A stretch of DNA of 11,317 nucleotides from Aquitalea sp. (GCA_019232735.1 JAFANL010000170.1:1-11317); one strand, 5' to 3'. Shown: positions 1 to 6,892, counted from the stretch's first letter. Notes: generated by a model from the sequence alone, not told the origin. Numbers and translations: made by a program.

Positions 1-870
1 CGCATCCGCAGATTTCACCCCATCGTTGAGGATGGCATGCTCGGCATCACTGTTCAGTACCACAATGGTGATACGGCGGTTTTCCGGGCTGAACACATTA
101 CTCTTGATCAGGGGATTGGCGGATGCCACACCCACCACACGCATGACCTTGTCGTCTTGCAGACCGCCGGCAATCAGCTCGCGCCGCGCGGTATTGGCCC
201 GGTCGGCAGAAAGCTCCCAGTTGCTGTAGCCTGCCTGGCCATTGCCAAAGGGAGTGGCATCGGTATGGCCGGAGATGCTGATGCGGTTGGGTAGCTGATT
301 AAGCTGCTGCGCCAGTTGCTGCAACAACACCCGGGTGTGCGGCAGCATGCGCGAGCTGCCGGAGTCGAACATCGGCCGGTTCTGCTCGTCGATGATCTGG
401 ATTTTCAGCCCTTCCGGCGTCATTTCCAGCTTCATCTGGTTTTTGTAATCCTTCAGGATCTGGCTTTGCTCCACGCTGGACTGGATCTTCTGCTGCAAGC
501 TGTCCAATGCCTTCTTTTCCTGCTGTTCCTGTTCTTTCTTTTCCAGCACCTTGCGTTCGTGCTCACGCGAACTCTTGTTGACCTGACCGGCTTTCTTGGT
601 CAGATCGTTACCGCCGCCCTTCACCAGCGAGGTGGCATCACCAGCACCGTCACCGCCGGACATGGCCACTTTCAGCGGTGTCTTGAAGTATTCGGCAATC
701 CCGTTCAGCGTGCCTTGCGAAGCCGAGCCCAGCAGCCACATCAGCAGGAAGAAAGCCATCATCGCCGTCACGAAGTCGGCATAGGCAATCTTCCAGGCAC
801 CGCCGTGATGGCCATGCCCGCCTTTCTTGATGCGTTTGACAATAATGGGGCGTTGCGATTCGTCAGCCAT
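1..870 (-). CDS. motB: Flagellar motor stator protein MotB (C-terminus beyond window)
   Basis: MotB is the peptidoglycan-anchored half of the flagellar stator; with MotA it forms the proton channel that drives rotation. The reading frame is open for 290 codons from the ATG at 868-870 to base 1 with no stop, so only a short C-terminal tail is missing. A basic, Gly/His-rich cytoplasmic N-terminus (residues 12-25) leads into one membrane segment (about 30-48). This begins YADFVTAMMAFF and holds Asp32, the position of the essential proton-binding Asp in E. coli MotB. A plug/linker and a Lys/Glu/Gln-rich, probably coiled-coil stretch follow (about 85-125). The OmpA-like peptidoglycan-binding domain then has GHTDATPFGN at 201-210 and an NWELSADRA motif. 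It starts 18 bp after the motA stop, so the two genes are surely cotranscribed. Domain order and the conserved Asp make the call secure. Confidence 0.96.
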   Translation of the reverse strand, partial: MADESQRPIIVKRIKKGGHGHHGGAWKIAYADFVTAMMAFFLLMWLLGSASQGTLNGIAEYFKTPLKVAMSGGDGAGDATSLVKGGGNDLTKKAGQVNKSSREHERKVLEKKEQEQQEKKALDSLQQKIQSSVEQSQILKDYKNQMKLEMTPEGLKIQIIDEQNRPMFDSGSSRMLPHTRVLLQQLAQQLNQLPNRISISGHTDATPFGNGQAGYSNWELSADRANTARRELIAGGLQDDKVMRVVGVASANPLIKSNVFSPENRRITIVVLNSDAEHAILNDGVKSADA

Positions 871-888
871 GTTCCAACCCTGTTGCGC

Positions 889-1746
889 TTATTTCTTGGC
901 CTGCTTGACGTGATCTTCCAGTTCCTTGAAGGACGGACGATCAGCAGAGGTCAGCACCTTGCGGCCGAATTCGACGGCGACTTGCGGAGCGTAGCCATTC
1001 AGACTGGCCAGCAAGGTAACCTTGATGGTCTGGAATACGCGGGTACCATCGCCCAGCTTGTGCTCCAGAATGGTGGCCAGCGGACCGACAAAGCCATAAG
1101 CCAGCAGAATACCCAGGAAGGTACCCACCAGCGCATGGGCAATCAGCATGCCCAGTTCTGACGGCGGTGCCCCCACCGATTCCATGGTATGCACCACGCC
1201 CATCACCGCCGCCACGATACCGAAAGCCGGCAGACCGTCAGCCAGGCCCTTGACTGCGCTGACCGGGACCTCACCTTCGTGGTGGTGGGTTTCGATTTCC
1301 ACATCCATCAGGTTTTCGATTTCGAAGGCATTCAGATTGCCCCCCACCATCAGGCGCAGGTAGTCACAGATGAACTCGACTACATGATGATCGTGCAATA
1401 CCGCGGGATATTTGGAAAACACCGGGCTGGCTTCCGGATTCTCCACATCCGCTTCTACCGACATCAGGCCTTCCTTGCGCACCTTGGACAGGATTTCAAA
1501 CAGCAAGGTAAACAGCTCCATGTAGAAAGCCTTGTTATAGGGTGTGCCCTTGAATACGGTGGGCAGTGCCTTGGTCGTTGCCTTCAGCGGCGCACCGCCG
1601 TTGGCCACCACAAAGGCACCAATAGCCGCACCAGCAATCATGAGCACTTCCAGTGGCTGCATCAGGGCTTCTACATGCCCCCCTGCGGCAACAAAGCCCC
1701 CCAGCACGGAGCCGAGAATGATGAGATAGCCGATTCCGACAAACAT
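889..1746 (-). CDS. motA: Flagellar motor stator protein MotA
   Basis: MotA is the multi-spanning inner-membrane stator subunit that converts proton flow through MotA/MotB into torque on FliG. The 285-residue length is usual for the family. Key positions match E. coli numbering exactly: Arg90 and Glu98 in the cytoplasmic loop (motif RKEGLMSVE), which contact the rotor, and Pro173 and Pro222 near the channel (GLADGLPAFG and GFVGPLA). Membrane segments are visible at about 3-22, 33-50, 170-190 and 200-225. A large charged cytoplasmic loop between them includes HHHEGE at 154-159. The ATG is preceded by AGGATCAGG, a plausible ribosome site. It is the first gene of a motA-motB unit. The upstream gap (1747-2010) shows no sigma-28 promoter that I would defend. 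Confidence 0.97.
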   Translation of the reverse strand: MFVGIGYLIILGSVLGGFVAAGGHVEALMQPLEVLMIAGAAIGAFVVANGGAPLKATTKALPTVFKGTPYNKAFYMELFTLLFEILSKVRKEGLMSVEADVENPEASPVFSKYPAVLHDHHVVEFICDYLRLMVGGNLNAFEIENLMDVEIETHHHEGEVPVSAVKGLADGLPAFGIVAAVMGVVHTMESVGAPPSELGMLIAHALVGTFLGILLAYGFVGPLATILEHKLGDGTRVFQTIKVTLLASLNGYAPQVAVEFGRKVLTSADRPSFKELEDHVKQAKK

Positions 1747-2010
1747 TAGCCTGATCCTGTAATTGTGATTTTCATGACCGAGGTTCTGGTCACTTGCCTA
1801 TCCGTTCTGATGGCCCCGCGCCACCCGGAAAGGACCTCAAGCATAAACCCTGCCCGCCTTCCGGCAAAGCCTGCCGCGCAACCACCAGTCCCCTGACACG
1901 GCAATATCAGCCCGAATAATAGCATGGCATGTCGGCCTTGCAGCGCCGCAGCCTTTCATTTGTAGCGCTTCAGCCAGGCCTCTGACAAGCCGATTGCCCT
2001 TTTCCGGCAT
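1747..2010. other. Intergenic region upstream of motA
   Basis: These 264 bases separate the spuC terminator from motA and must hold the motA promoter if the terminator is efficient. I looked on the minus strand for a FliA-type promoter (TAAA, about 15 bases, GCCGATAA). The best partial match is a GCCGACAT at about 1927-1934, which lacks a correctly spaced TAAA. I also found no GG-N10-GC sigma-54 element. A small inverted repeat (CGGCA/TGCCG) lies at about 1861-1876. Frames here lack ribosome sites and recognisable protein content. Confidence 0.5.
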
Positions 2011-2012
2011 GT

Positions 2013-2046
2013 AAAAAAGGGTCGCCCAGCTGGACGACCCGTTTTT
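2013..2046 (-). terminator. Rho-independent terminator of the puuD-puuA-spuC operon
   Basis: A GC-rich inverted repeat has arms GGGTCG (2019-2024) and CGACCC (2035-2040), and its loop contains CCAGCTGG, which can pair internally. On the minus strand it is followed by TTTTTT (2013-2018), and it sits about 30 bases after the spuC stop. The other face has GTTTTTA (2041-2047), so it could also stop plus-strand transcripts. It separates the polyamine operon from motAB. Confidence 0.85.
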
Positions 2047-2071
2047 ATCAAGCATGACTTGGCAGATTTGC

Positions 2072-3451
2072 TCAGGCCAGACCACGCTCTTTCAGTTGCT
2101 TCTCGAACTCCACCATGCACTTGGCGGCGGTTTCCAGCATCTGGTCGATTTCTTCCTTGCTGATCACCAGCGGCGGGGCGGACACGATGTGGTCACCACA
2201 AGCACGCATGATCAGGTTGTTCTTGAAGAAGATATCGCGGCACAGGGTGCCGATTTCGCCAAAGTTGGGGAACAGTTCGCGCGTAGCCTTGTTCTTCACC
2301 AGGGTGAAGGCCTGAATCAGGCCCACGCCACGGACATCATCCACATGCTCGAACTGGCCAAACACTTCGCGCCAGCGTTTTTGCATGTACGGACCGGTGT
2401 CGTTCTTCACACGGTCAACAATACCCTCGTCACGCAGTGCCTTGACGTTGGCGTGCGCCACGGCAGCGGCTACCGGGTGACCGGAGTAGGTAAAGCCGTG
2501 GTTGAAGTCGCCGCCTTCGGCCAGGGTGGTGGCCACCTTGTCATTGACGAAGACCGCGCCAATCGGCTGGTAGCCGGAGGACAGGCCCTTGGCAGTGGTG
2601 AAGATGTCCGGCTTGAAGCCGAATACCTGCTGGCCAAACCATTCGCCGGTACGGCCAAAACCGCAGATCACTTCGTCGGCCACCAGCAGGATGTCGTACT
2701 TCTGGCAGATGCGCTGGATTTCCGGCCAGTAAGTGGACGGCGGTACGATCACGCCACCGGCACCCTGGATGGGCTCGCCCACGAAAGCAGCCACCTTGTC
2801 GGCACCCACTTCCAGAATCTTGTCTTCCACCCACTTGGCAGCGGCCAGACCGAACTCTTCCGGCGTCATGTCCTTGCCATGCTTGTACCACCACGGCTGT
2901 TCAACATGCACGATGCCCGGAATCGGCAGATCGCCCTGTTCGTGCATATAGGTCATGCCGCCCAGGCTGGCACCACCGATGGTGGAACCGTGATAGCCGT
3001 TCCAGCGGCCGATCAGGGTTTTCTTGTCTTTCTTGCCTTTGACGTCCCAGTAGCGACGCACCATGCGAATCATGGTGTCGACGGATTCGGAGCCGGAGTT
3101 GGTGTAGAAAACATGCTTGAAACCTTCCGGAGCCACTTCTGCCAGCAGGTGGGACAATTCCACCACGGCCGGATGCGTGGTCTTGAAGAAGGTATTGTAG
3201 TAAGCCAGTTGTTCCATCTGGCGTTTTGCCACTTCCGGCAGATCCTTGCGGCCATAACCGATATTGACACACCACAGGCCGGCCATACCGTCGAGAATCT
3301 TGTTCCCTTCGGAATCGTACAGATAAATGCCTTCCGCCTTGGTAATGACACGCGCACCCTGCTGGTTCAGCGAGTTGGTATCAGTAAACGGGTGCAGATG
3401 GTGTGCTGCATCCAGTTCGCGCCATTCGGTCGTAGTACGTTGGTTCTGCAT
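2072..3451 (-). CDS. spuC: Putrescine/polyamine aminotransferase, SpuC-like (class III, PLP-dependent)
   Basis: This is a fold-type I class III aminotransferase, most like SpuC, the putrescine-pyruvate aminotransferase of Pseudomonas, which has a similar length (here 459 residues). Visible family features are TNSGSES at 117-123 (PLP phosphate loop), YHGST at 153-157, ADEVICGFGRTG at 258-269 with the ring-contacting Asp259, TTAKGLSSGYQP at 285-296 with the Schiff-base Lys288, and HGFTYSGHP at 318-326. The frame is open for 34 more codons upstream, but I chose the ATG at 3449-3451 because GAGGA lies 7 bases before it and the protein then begins in register with SpuC. As third gene of the operon it probably removes the free amine of putrescine or gamma-glutamyl-putrescine, giving an aldehyde. 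Which substrate it prefers cannot be read from sequence; relatives act on several omega-amines. Confidence 0.9.
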   Translation of the reverse strand: MQNQRTTTEWRELDAAHHLHPFTDTNSLNQQGARVITKAEGIYLYDSEGNKILDGMAGLWCVNIGYGRKDLPEVAKRQMEQLAYYNTFFKTTHPAVVELSHLLAEVAPEGFKHVFYTNSGSESVDTMIRMVRRYWDVKGKKDKKTLIGRWNGYHGSTIGGASLGGMTYMHEQGDLPIPGIVHVEQPWWYKHGKDMTPEEFGLAAAKWVEDKILEVGADKVAAFVGEPIQGAGGVIVPPSTYWPEIQRICQKYDILLVADEVICGFGRTGEWFGQQVFGFKPDIFTTAKGLSSGYQPIGAVFVNDKVATTLAEGGDFNHGFTYSGHPVAAAVAHANVKALRDEGIVDRVKNDTGPYMQKRWREVFGQFEHVDDVRGVGLIQAFTLVKNKATRELFPNFGEIGTLCRDIFFKNNLIMRACGDHIVSAPPLVISKEEIDQMLETAAKCMVEFEKQLKERGLA

Positions 3452-3458
3452 AAAAGCT

Positions 3459-3463
3459 TCCTC
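3459..3463 (-). promoter_or_regulatory. Ribosome binding site deciding the spuC start
   Basis: On the minus strand GAGGA stands 7 bases before the ATG at 3449-3451. The earlier in-frame ATG at 3551-3553 has no comparable site and would add a 34-residue extension unlike the family. Confidence 0.75.
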
Positions 3464-3477
3464 TCTACTATCTCTCC

Positions 3478-3651
3478 AGCCCCTGTGGGGCTTATTGTTG
3501 GGCTGGCCGGAATCGGCCAGCCTCAGGCTGCAACATTGATGTTTCCCGCTCAAATCCGGCCAAGCCGGAAGACGAGATCAAGATGTCTGCTGCGACTGCC
3601 ATTTCATTGCCGGCCGGCACCGCGACCAGCAGCTGCCAGCACGCTGGCAGC
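3478..3651 (-). other. Cluster of hairpins in the puuA-spuC intercistronic gap
   Basis: The 218-base untranslated gap (3452-3669) between the puuA stop and the spuC start holds several perfect inverted repeats. They are AGCCCC/GGGGCT (3478-3483 and 3487-3492), GGCTGGCCG/CGGCCAGCC (3501-3509 and 3514-3522), TCCGGC/GCCGGA (3555-3560 and 3564-3569), a 10-base GCCGGCCGGC palindrome (3609-3618), and GCTGCCAGC/GCTGGCAGC (3632-3640 and 3643-3651). None is followed by a T-tract on the minus strand, so they do not look like complete intrinsic terminators. They could protect or process the mRNA, or lower spuC expression relative to puuD-puuA. I found no convincing internal promoter. Confidence 0.55.
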
Positions 3652-3669
3652 ACTCACCTAAAACATTTC

Positions 3670-5001
3670 TTATACGTGCAGCAGCAGGAACTTGCGCTCC
3701 CACGGGCTGATGACACGGAAGTACTCGGAGAATTCCTTCTCCTTCATACCCAGATACATCTTGACGAAATGCGGGCCCATCACTTCCGGGATATCCGGGC
3801 AAGCGGCCAGACGCTTGAGCGACTCTTCCGCACCGTGCGGGAACTGGAAGGGCAGTTCGTAGGCATCGGTAGACATCGGTTCGCGCGGCTTGATCTTGTT
3901 GACGATGCCCAGATAACCGCAGGCCAGCGTGGCGGCCATGGCGATATAGGGGTTCACGTCCACGCCAGGTACGCGGTTTTCCACGCGGCGGGCAGCCGGG
4001 GAAGAATGCGGTACGCGCAGGCCGACGGTACGGTTGTCATAGCCCCACTCCACATTGGTCGGCGCAGCGGTATACGGGCTGAGGCGACGGAAGGAGTTCA
4101 CGTACGGCGCAAAGAACGGCATCACTTCCGGGATGTAGTGCTGCATGCCGCCAATAAAGTGGAAGAAGATGTCGGACGGGCTGCCATCTTCATTGGTGAA
4201 CACATTCTTGCCAGTATTCTTGTCGATCAGGCTCTGGTGCATGTGCATGGCGGAGCCCGGTTCGTTCTCCATCGGCTTGGCCATGAAGGTGGCGTACATA
4301 TTGTGACGGAACGCCGCCTCGCGCACGGTGCGCTTGAACAGGAAGACCTGGTCGGCCAGATCCAGCGGGTTGCCGTGCAGAAAGTTGATTTCCATCTGCG
4401 CGGTGCCGATTTCATGAATCAGCGTGTCCACTTCCAGGTTCTGGGCGTGGCAGTAGTCGTAGATGTCTTCGAACAGCGGGTCGAATTCGTTTACTGCATC
4501 GATAGAGTAGGAACGACGACCGAATTCGGCACGACCGGTACGGCCGATAGGCGCAGTCAGCGGGATGTCCGGATCCGGGTTGGGCGACATCAGGTAGAAC
4601 TCCATCTCCGGCGCCAGCACCGGCTCGAAGCCCATGTCGTCGAACAGGCCCAGTACGCGCTTGAGCACGCTGCGCGGTGCCACGTCCACCAGCGAGCCAT
4701 CGGCACGGTAGCAGTCGTAAATCAGCTGGGCGGTAGGATCTGCAGCCCAGGGAACAAAGCGCAGCGAGTTCGGATCGGGAGCCAGCACCATATCCGGGTC
4801 AGTCAGGTCCAGCATGCTGTCATCCGGATAGTCACCGGTCACAGTCTGGATCAGCACCGCTTCCGGAAGACGCATTTCCGGATCGGAGACGAATTTGTCC
4901 TTGGGGACGATCTTGCCGCGTGCCACGCCGGTCATGTCCGGTACGATGCACTCGACTTCCGTGATGCGATGTTCTCGCAGCCAATCATTGATTTGGTTCA
5001 T
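3670..5001 (-). CDS. puuA: Gamma-glutamylputrescine synthetase (glutamine synthetase family; PuuA/SpuB)
   Basis: This ATP-dependent ligase joins the gamma-carboxyl of glutamate to putrescine or another polyamine, the first step of the glutamylated route. It has 443 residues, in the range of PuuA/SpuB. The glutamine-synthetase beta-grasp domain (about 13-105) includes IVPDMTGVARGKI, typical of polyamine-type rather than nitrogen-assimilating enzymes. The catalytic domain follows: PEMEFYL at 131-137 with metal ligands Glu132 and Glu134, GTAQMEINF at 199-207, MHMHQSL at 252-258 with the nucleotide- and metal-binding His residues, NRTVGLRVP at 323-331, and ENRVPGVDVNPY at 341-352. I chose the ATG at 4999-5001 because AGAGG lies 5 bases before it; the longer frame from 5088 adds 29 residues unlike the family and overlaps puuD. 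The puuD stop lies 53 bases upstream. Genuine GlnA is unlikely given length and context. Choice of amine is inferred. Confidence 0.92.
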   Translation of the reverse strand: MNQINDWLREHRITEVECIVPDMTGVARGKIVPKDKFVSDPEMRLPEAVLIQTVTGDYPDDSMLDLTDPDMVLAPDPNSLRFVPWAADPTAQLIYDCYRADGSLVDVAPRSVLKRVLGLFDDMGFEPVLAPEMEFYLMSPNPDPDIPLTAPIGRTGRAEFGRRSYSIDAVNEFDPLFEDIYDYCHAQNLEVDTLIHEIGTAQMEINFLHGNPLDLADQVFLFKRTVREAAFRHNMYATFMAKPMENEPGSAMHMHQSLIDKNTGKNVFTNEDGSPSDIFFHFIGGMQHYIPEVMPFFAPYVNSFRRLSPYTAAPTNVEWGYDNRTVGLRVPHSSPAARRVENRVPGVDVNPYIAMAATLACGYLGIVNKIKPREPMSTDAYELPFQFPHGAEESLKRLAACPDIPEVMGPHFVKMYLGMKEKEFSEYFRVISPWERKFLLLHV

Positions 5002-5005
5002 GTTT

Positions 5006-5011
5006 TCCTCT
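5006..5011 (-). promoter_or_regulatory. Ribosome binding site deciding the puuA start
   Basis: AGAGGA on the minus strand precedes the ATG at 4999-5001 with an A-rich spacer. It supports this start over the in-frame ATG at 5086-5088, which lies inside the puuD coding sequence. Confidence 0.75.
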
Positions 5012-5054
5012 ACTTCCTGTTGGCCGTTGATCCGGCTCTGGATGACGTGCGTAT

Positions 5055-5810
5055 TCAGCCCTGACGGCTGGCACGACGCGCGCGGCAAGCGTCACCGAAC
5101 GCGTTGAAAATGGCCATGGAGACCGGGTTTTCCCAGTACTTCCATTCCGGATGCCACTGCGCGCCATAGGCAAAGCCCTTGGCATCCTTGACCCGGTAAG
5201 CCTCCACCAGCCCGTCATCTGCCTTGCCTTCCGCGATCAGGCGGTCGGCCAGACGTTTGATGCCTTGCTGGTGCAGCGAGTTCACCTTGACTTCATCCTG
5301 CCCCAGCCAGCCCTTGAGCAGGCTGTCCGGTTGCAGGTGCAAGGTATGAGCCAGACCATACATCTCATCCAGATTCTGAGTATCCGGCTCGCGATGATCG
5401 CGAAAACCTGCTTCTTCCTGTACGTGCTGGAAGAGTTCGCCGCCCAGTGCAACATTGATTTCCTGGAAACCGCGGCAAATACCCAGAAGCGGGATGCCTT
5501 CTTGCAGAAGAAGGTCGATGAGCGGCAGCGTGGTTGCATCACGCGCCGGATCATGAAGTGTTCCCTGGCGGCTGGCAGGACCGCCATAACGATGAGGCTC
5601 TACATTGGACAGCGAGCCTGGCAGCAGCACGCCATCCACAAACTTGAGATATTCGCGCAGCGGCGCTGCATCACCCAGCGACGGGATCAACACCGGAATG
5701 CCCCCCACGCCACCTGCGGCAGCTGCAATGTATTTCTCGCCAACCGCGTGAAATGGCAGGCCACTGACCATTTTCACATCACACGGAATGCCGATAATCG
5801 GTTGCTGCAT
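5055..5810 (-). CDS. puuD: Gamma-glutamyl-gamma-aminobutyrate hydrolase (PuuD/SpuA, peptidase C26)
   Basis: This class I glutamine-amidotransferase-fold hydrolase releases GABA and glutamate from gamma-glutamyl-GABA, the last step of the glutamylated putrescine route. The protein has 251 residues and is probably cytoplasmic, with no signal peptide. It opens PIIGIPCDVK. The nucleophile elbow is LLGICRGFQE (108-117) with Cys112, followed by NVALGGELFQHV (119-130). The rest of the triad is His220 and Glu222 in QWHPEW (218-223), within two residues of the positions in E. coli PuuD. A VNSLHQQG motif (176-183) is also typical of the family. I use the ATG at 5808-5810 with GAGG 5 bases upstream; the frame extends 22 codons further without a good ribosome site. 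It is the first gene of the operon. A general gamma-glutamyl hydrolase is the alternative, but the neighbours favour PuuD. Confidence 0.93.
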   Translation of the reverse strand: MQQPIIGIPCDVKMVSGLPFHAVGEKYIAAAAGGVGGIPVLIPSLGDAAPLREYLKFVDGVLLPGSLSNVEPHRYGGPASRQGTLHDPARDATTLPLIDLLLQEGIPLLGICRGFQEINVALGGELFQHVQEEAGFRDHREPDTQNLDEMYGLAHTLHLQPDSLLKGWLGQDEVKVNSLHQQGIKRLADRLIAEGKADDGLVEAYRVKDAKGFAYGAQWHPEWKYWENPVSMAIFNAFGDACRARRASRQG

Positions 5811-5815
5811 ATTGA

Positions 5816-5819
5816 CCTC
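5816..5819 (-). promoter_or_regulatory. Ribosome binding site deciding the puuD start
   Basis: GAGG on the minus strand sits 5 bases before the ATG at 5808-5810. This start gives an N-terminus beginning directly at the first beta-strand, as in relatives. Confidence 0.65.
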
Positions 5820-5923
5820 GTTGACTCGTTTGAGGAAACCGCTGTTGCGGATTCCGACAGGTTCTACCCGAAACATTCACACGACCACAGCCTGCTGCCT
5901 GGCCACGGCCCGGTACCGCGCCA

Positions 5924-5971
5924 GCCCAGTGAGACTTGCCGCTGACCGAAGCCGCCAGCAAGAGACTGGGC
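5924..5971 (-). other. Nested stem-loop in the predicted puuD leader
   Basis: Two concentric inverted repeats occur: the outer arms GCCCAGT (5924-5930) and ACTGGGC (5965-5971), and the inner arms CTTGC (5935-5939) and GCAAG (5958-5962). Short unpaired segments of 4 and 2 bases lie between the arms, with an 18-base apical loop. If transcription starts near 6020 this lies in the 5' leader of puuD. There is no T-tract, so it is not an obvious attenuator. Function unknown. Confidence 0.3.
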
Positions 5972-6025
5972 AGAAGAAAGTACCTTGCATGCCGTCCAGC
6001 AAACCATGACGGATCAGCATGCTCG

Positions 6026-6055
6026 ATATCACCACACAAATCAAGGTTTGATCAA
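6026..6055 (-). promoter_or_regulatory. Candidate sigma-70 promoter for the puuD-puuA-spuC operon
   Basis: On the minus strand a -35-like TTGATC (6050-6055) is separated by 18 bases from a -10-like TGATAT (6026-6031). The -35 element overlaps the TTTGATCAAA palindrome, a good position for repressor control. Transcription from here would give a leader of a little over 200 nt before puuD. Both hexamers deviate from consensus. Confidence 0.4.
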
Positions 6056-6056
6056 A
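6040..6056. promoter_or_regulatory. Candidate PuuR operator (overlapping palindromes)
   Basis: Two overlapping symmetrical elements are visible: ATCAA-GGT-TTGAT (6040-6052) and the perfect 10-base palindrome TTTGATCAAA (6047-6056). Related half-sites occur at 6145-6150 (TTTGAT) and 6180-6185 (GATCAA). Assignment to PuuR rests on location beside the gene and at the promoter. I do not see the operator sequences I remember for E. coli PuuR, so this protein may have a different specificity. Confidence 0.4.
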
Positions 6057-6094
6057 TTTACTGTTGCAGATGTTTAAAAAAATCCACAACACCC

Positions 6095-6124
6095 TTGATT
6101 CCTGAGGCTGATTCTGGCTATAAA
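6095..6124 (+). promoter_or_regulatory. Candidate sigma-70 promoter for puuR-puuC
   Basis: TTGATT (6095-6100) and TATAAA (6119-6124) are separated by 18 bases on the plus strand, the best promoter match in the gap. A start near 6131 would leave a leader of about 105 nt before puuR. Confidence 0.45.
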
Positions 6125-6236
6125 CTCGAAAACTTGCAAAGAAATTTGATTTTGCAGCGCAGCAACAGATGCAAGATACGATCAAAAAACATATCATGGA
6201 ACGTCTAAAATTATTAACATAGATGGAAGTAGCCAG

Positions 6237-6782
6237 ATGGATGTTGGAGCACGATTGAGAGTGGTCAGAGATCGGTTCGGTCTCTCGCAACGCGAACTTG
6301 CCAAACGGGCAGGTGTGACAAACGGCACGATCTCGCTGATCGAGCAGAATCGTGTCAGCCCATCGATCAGCTCCTTGAAGAAGGTACTGGAAGGCCTGCC
6401 GATGACATTGGCAGAATTCTTCACTTTTGATGTAGAGCCGCAACAACCGCGCGTGTTCTATCAGGCAAAAGAACTCCCCAATCTGGGCAATGATCAAATC
6501 AGATTGCTGCTGGTCGGCACCGCCCATGAGCGGCGCGATATCGCCATTCTGAAAGAGCACTACGAACCGGGCGCAGACACCGGCCCCGACATGCTGATGC
6601 ATGAGGGCCAGGAAGGTGGTGTCATCATTTCCGGTTCGATTGAAATCACGGTCAATAACGAGACCCGCATTCTGGGCCCGGGCGACTCTTACTATTTCGA
6701 CAGCAAACTGCCGCATCGTTTTCGCAATATCAGCGATGCCACCTGTGAAATGGTCAGCGCCAGCTCGCCGCCCACATTCTGA
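6237..6782 (+). CDS. puuR: HTH-cupin transcriptional repressor PuuR
   Basis: PuuR-type regulators repress putrescine-utilisation genes and release DNA when putrescine is available. The 181 residues are close to the length of E. coli PuuR. An N-terminal XRE/HTH_3 domain (about 5-60) has its helix-turn-helix at about 16-36 (GLSQRELAKRAG then TNGTISLIEQ) followed by VSPSISSLKK. The C-terminal cupin (about 95-178) shows MHEGQEGGVIISG at 121-133, PGDSYYFD at 148-155 and LPHRFRN at 158-164, and ends SPPTF, much like the E. coli protein. GGAAG lies about 7 bases before the ATG. The ATG at 6223 is in another frame. Being divergent from puuD and upstream of puuC, it probably controls both transcripts. 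Related cupin regulators exist for other ligands, but the neighbours make the polyamine role very likely. Confidence 0.9.
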   Translation: MDVGARLRVVRDRFGLSQRELAKRAGVTNGTISLIEQNRVSPSISSLKKVLEGLPMTLAEFFTFDVEPQQPRVFYQAKELPNLGNDQIRLLLVGTAHERRDIAILKEHYEPGADTGPDMLMHEGQEGGVIISGSIEITVNNETRILGPGDSYYFDSKLPHRFRNISDATCEMVSASSPPTF

Positions 6783-6892
6783 TTGACGGTTGCCAGCGAC
6801 GAGCAACCGGGATCGCCCTGGAGCAGCCAGGCACAAGCGCATCGCAACAGGATCGGCTTGGCGGCTCTTATTAAAACATCAGGAGAACACCA
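6783..6892 (+). other. puuR-puuC intercistronic region with two tandem hairpins
   Basis: The 110-base gap starts with a perfect stem CGGTTGC/GCAACCG (6787-6793 and 6803-6809, 9-base loop) and then CCTGG/CCAGG (6817-6821 and 6827-6831). Neither is followed by a T-run, so complete termination is not expected. They may protect or divide the mRNA so that puuC is expressed differently from puuR. AGGAG (6881-6885) serves as the puuC ribosome site. I found no strong promoter in the gap. Confidence 0.5.

Larger units (their letters stand above)
5811..6236. promoter_or_regulatory. Divergent control region between puuD and puuR
   Basis: This 426-base gap has two parts. The half next to puuD (5811-6025) is GC-rich and contains a nested stem-loop. 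The half next to puuR (about 6030-6236) is clearly AT-rich, holds sigma-70-like promoters facing both ways and carries repeated TTGAT/ATCAA elements. The enclosed reading frames resemble no protein and lack ribosome sites. Since PuuR is a repressor of putrescine genes in E. coli, shared control of both arms from here is the natural inference. Confidence 0.7.

Noticed and set aside
316..1161. 281-codon plus-strand frame opposite motB/motA
   Set aside because: MotA and MotB are certain on the other strand; the frame is a Leu/Phe/His-rich shadow.
1927..1934. GCCGACAT as a FliA (sigma-28) -10 element for motA
   Set aside because: No TAAA lies at the required distance upstream; the nearest AAAG is wrongly spaced and the hexamer match is partial.
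1837..2085. 82-codon minus-strand frame between spuC and motA
   Set aside because: It starts inside the end of spuC and reads through the terminator hairpin, without ribosome site or family resemblance.
3632..3651. GCTGCCAGC/GCTGGCAGC hairpin after puuA as a rho-independent terminator
   Set aside because: No T-run follows on the minus strand and a cotranscribed pathway gene lies downstream; kept as a structural element only.
2054..3661. 535-codon open frame on the plus strand
   Set aside because: It is antisense to spuC, has no recognisable domain or ribosome site, and reflects the GC-biased third positions of the real gene.
3583..5064. 493-codon open frame on the plus strand
   Set aside because: It is antisense to puuA, whose catalytic motifs are all present; the opposite frame is His/Arg/Val-rich without family character.
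5877..6842. 321-codon open frame on the minus strand across the puuR gene and its promoter region
   Set aside because: It overlaps puuR antisense, shows no domain, and would occupy the AT-rich control region; no ribosome site at its start.
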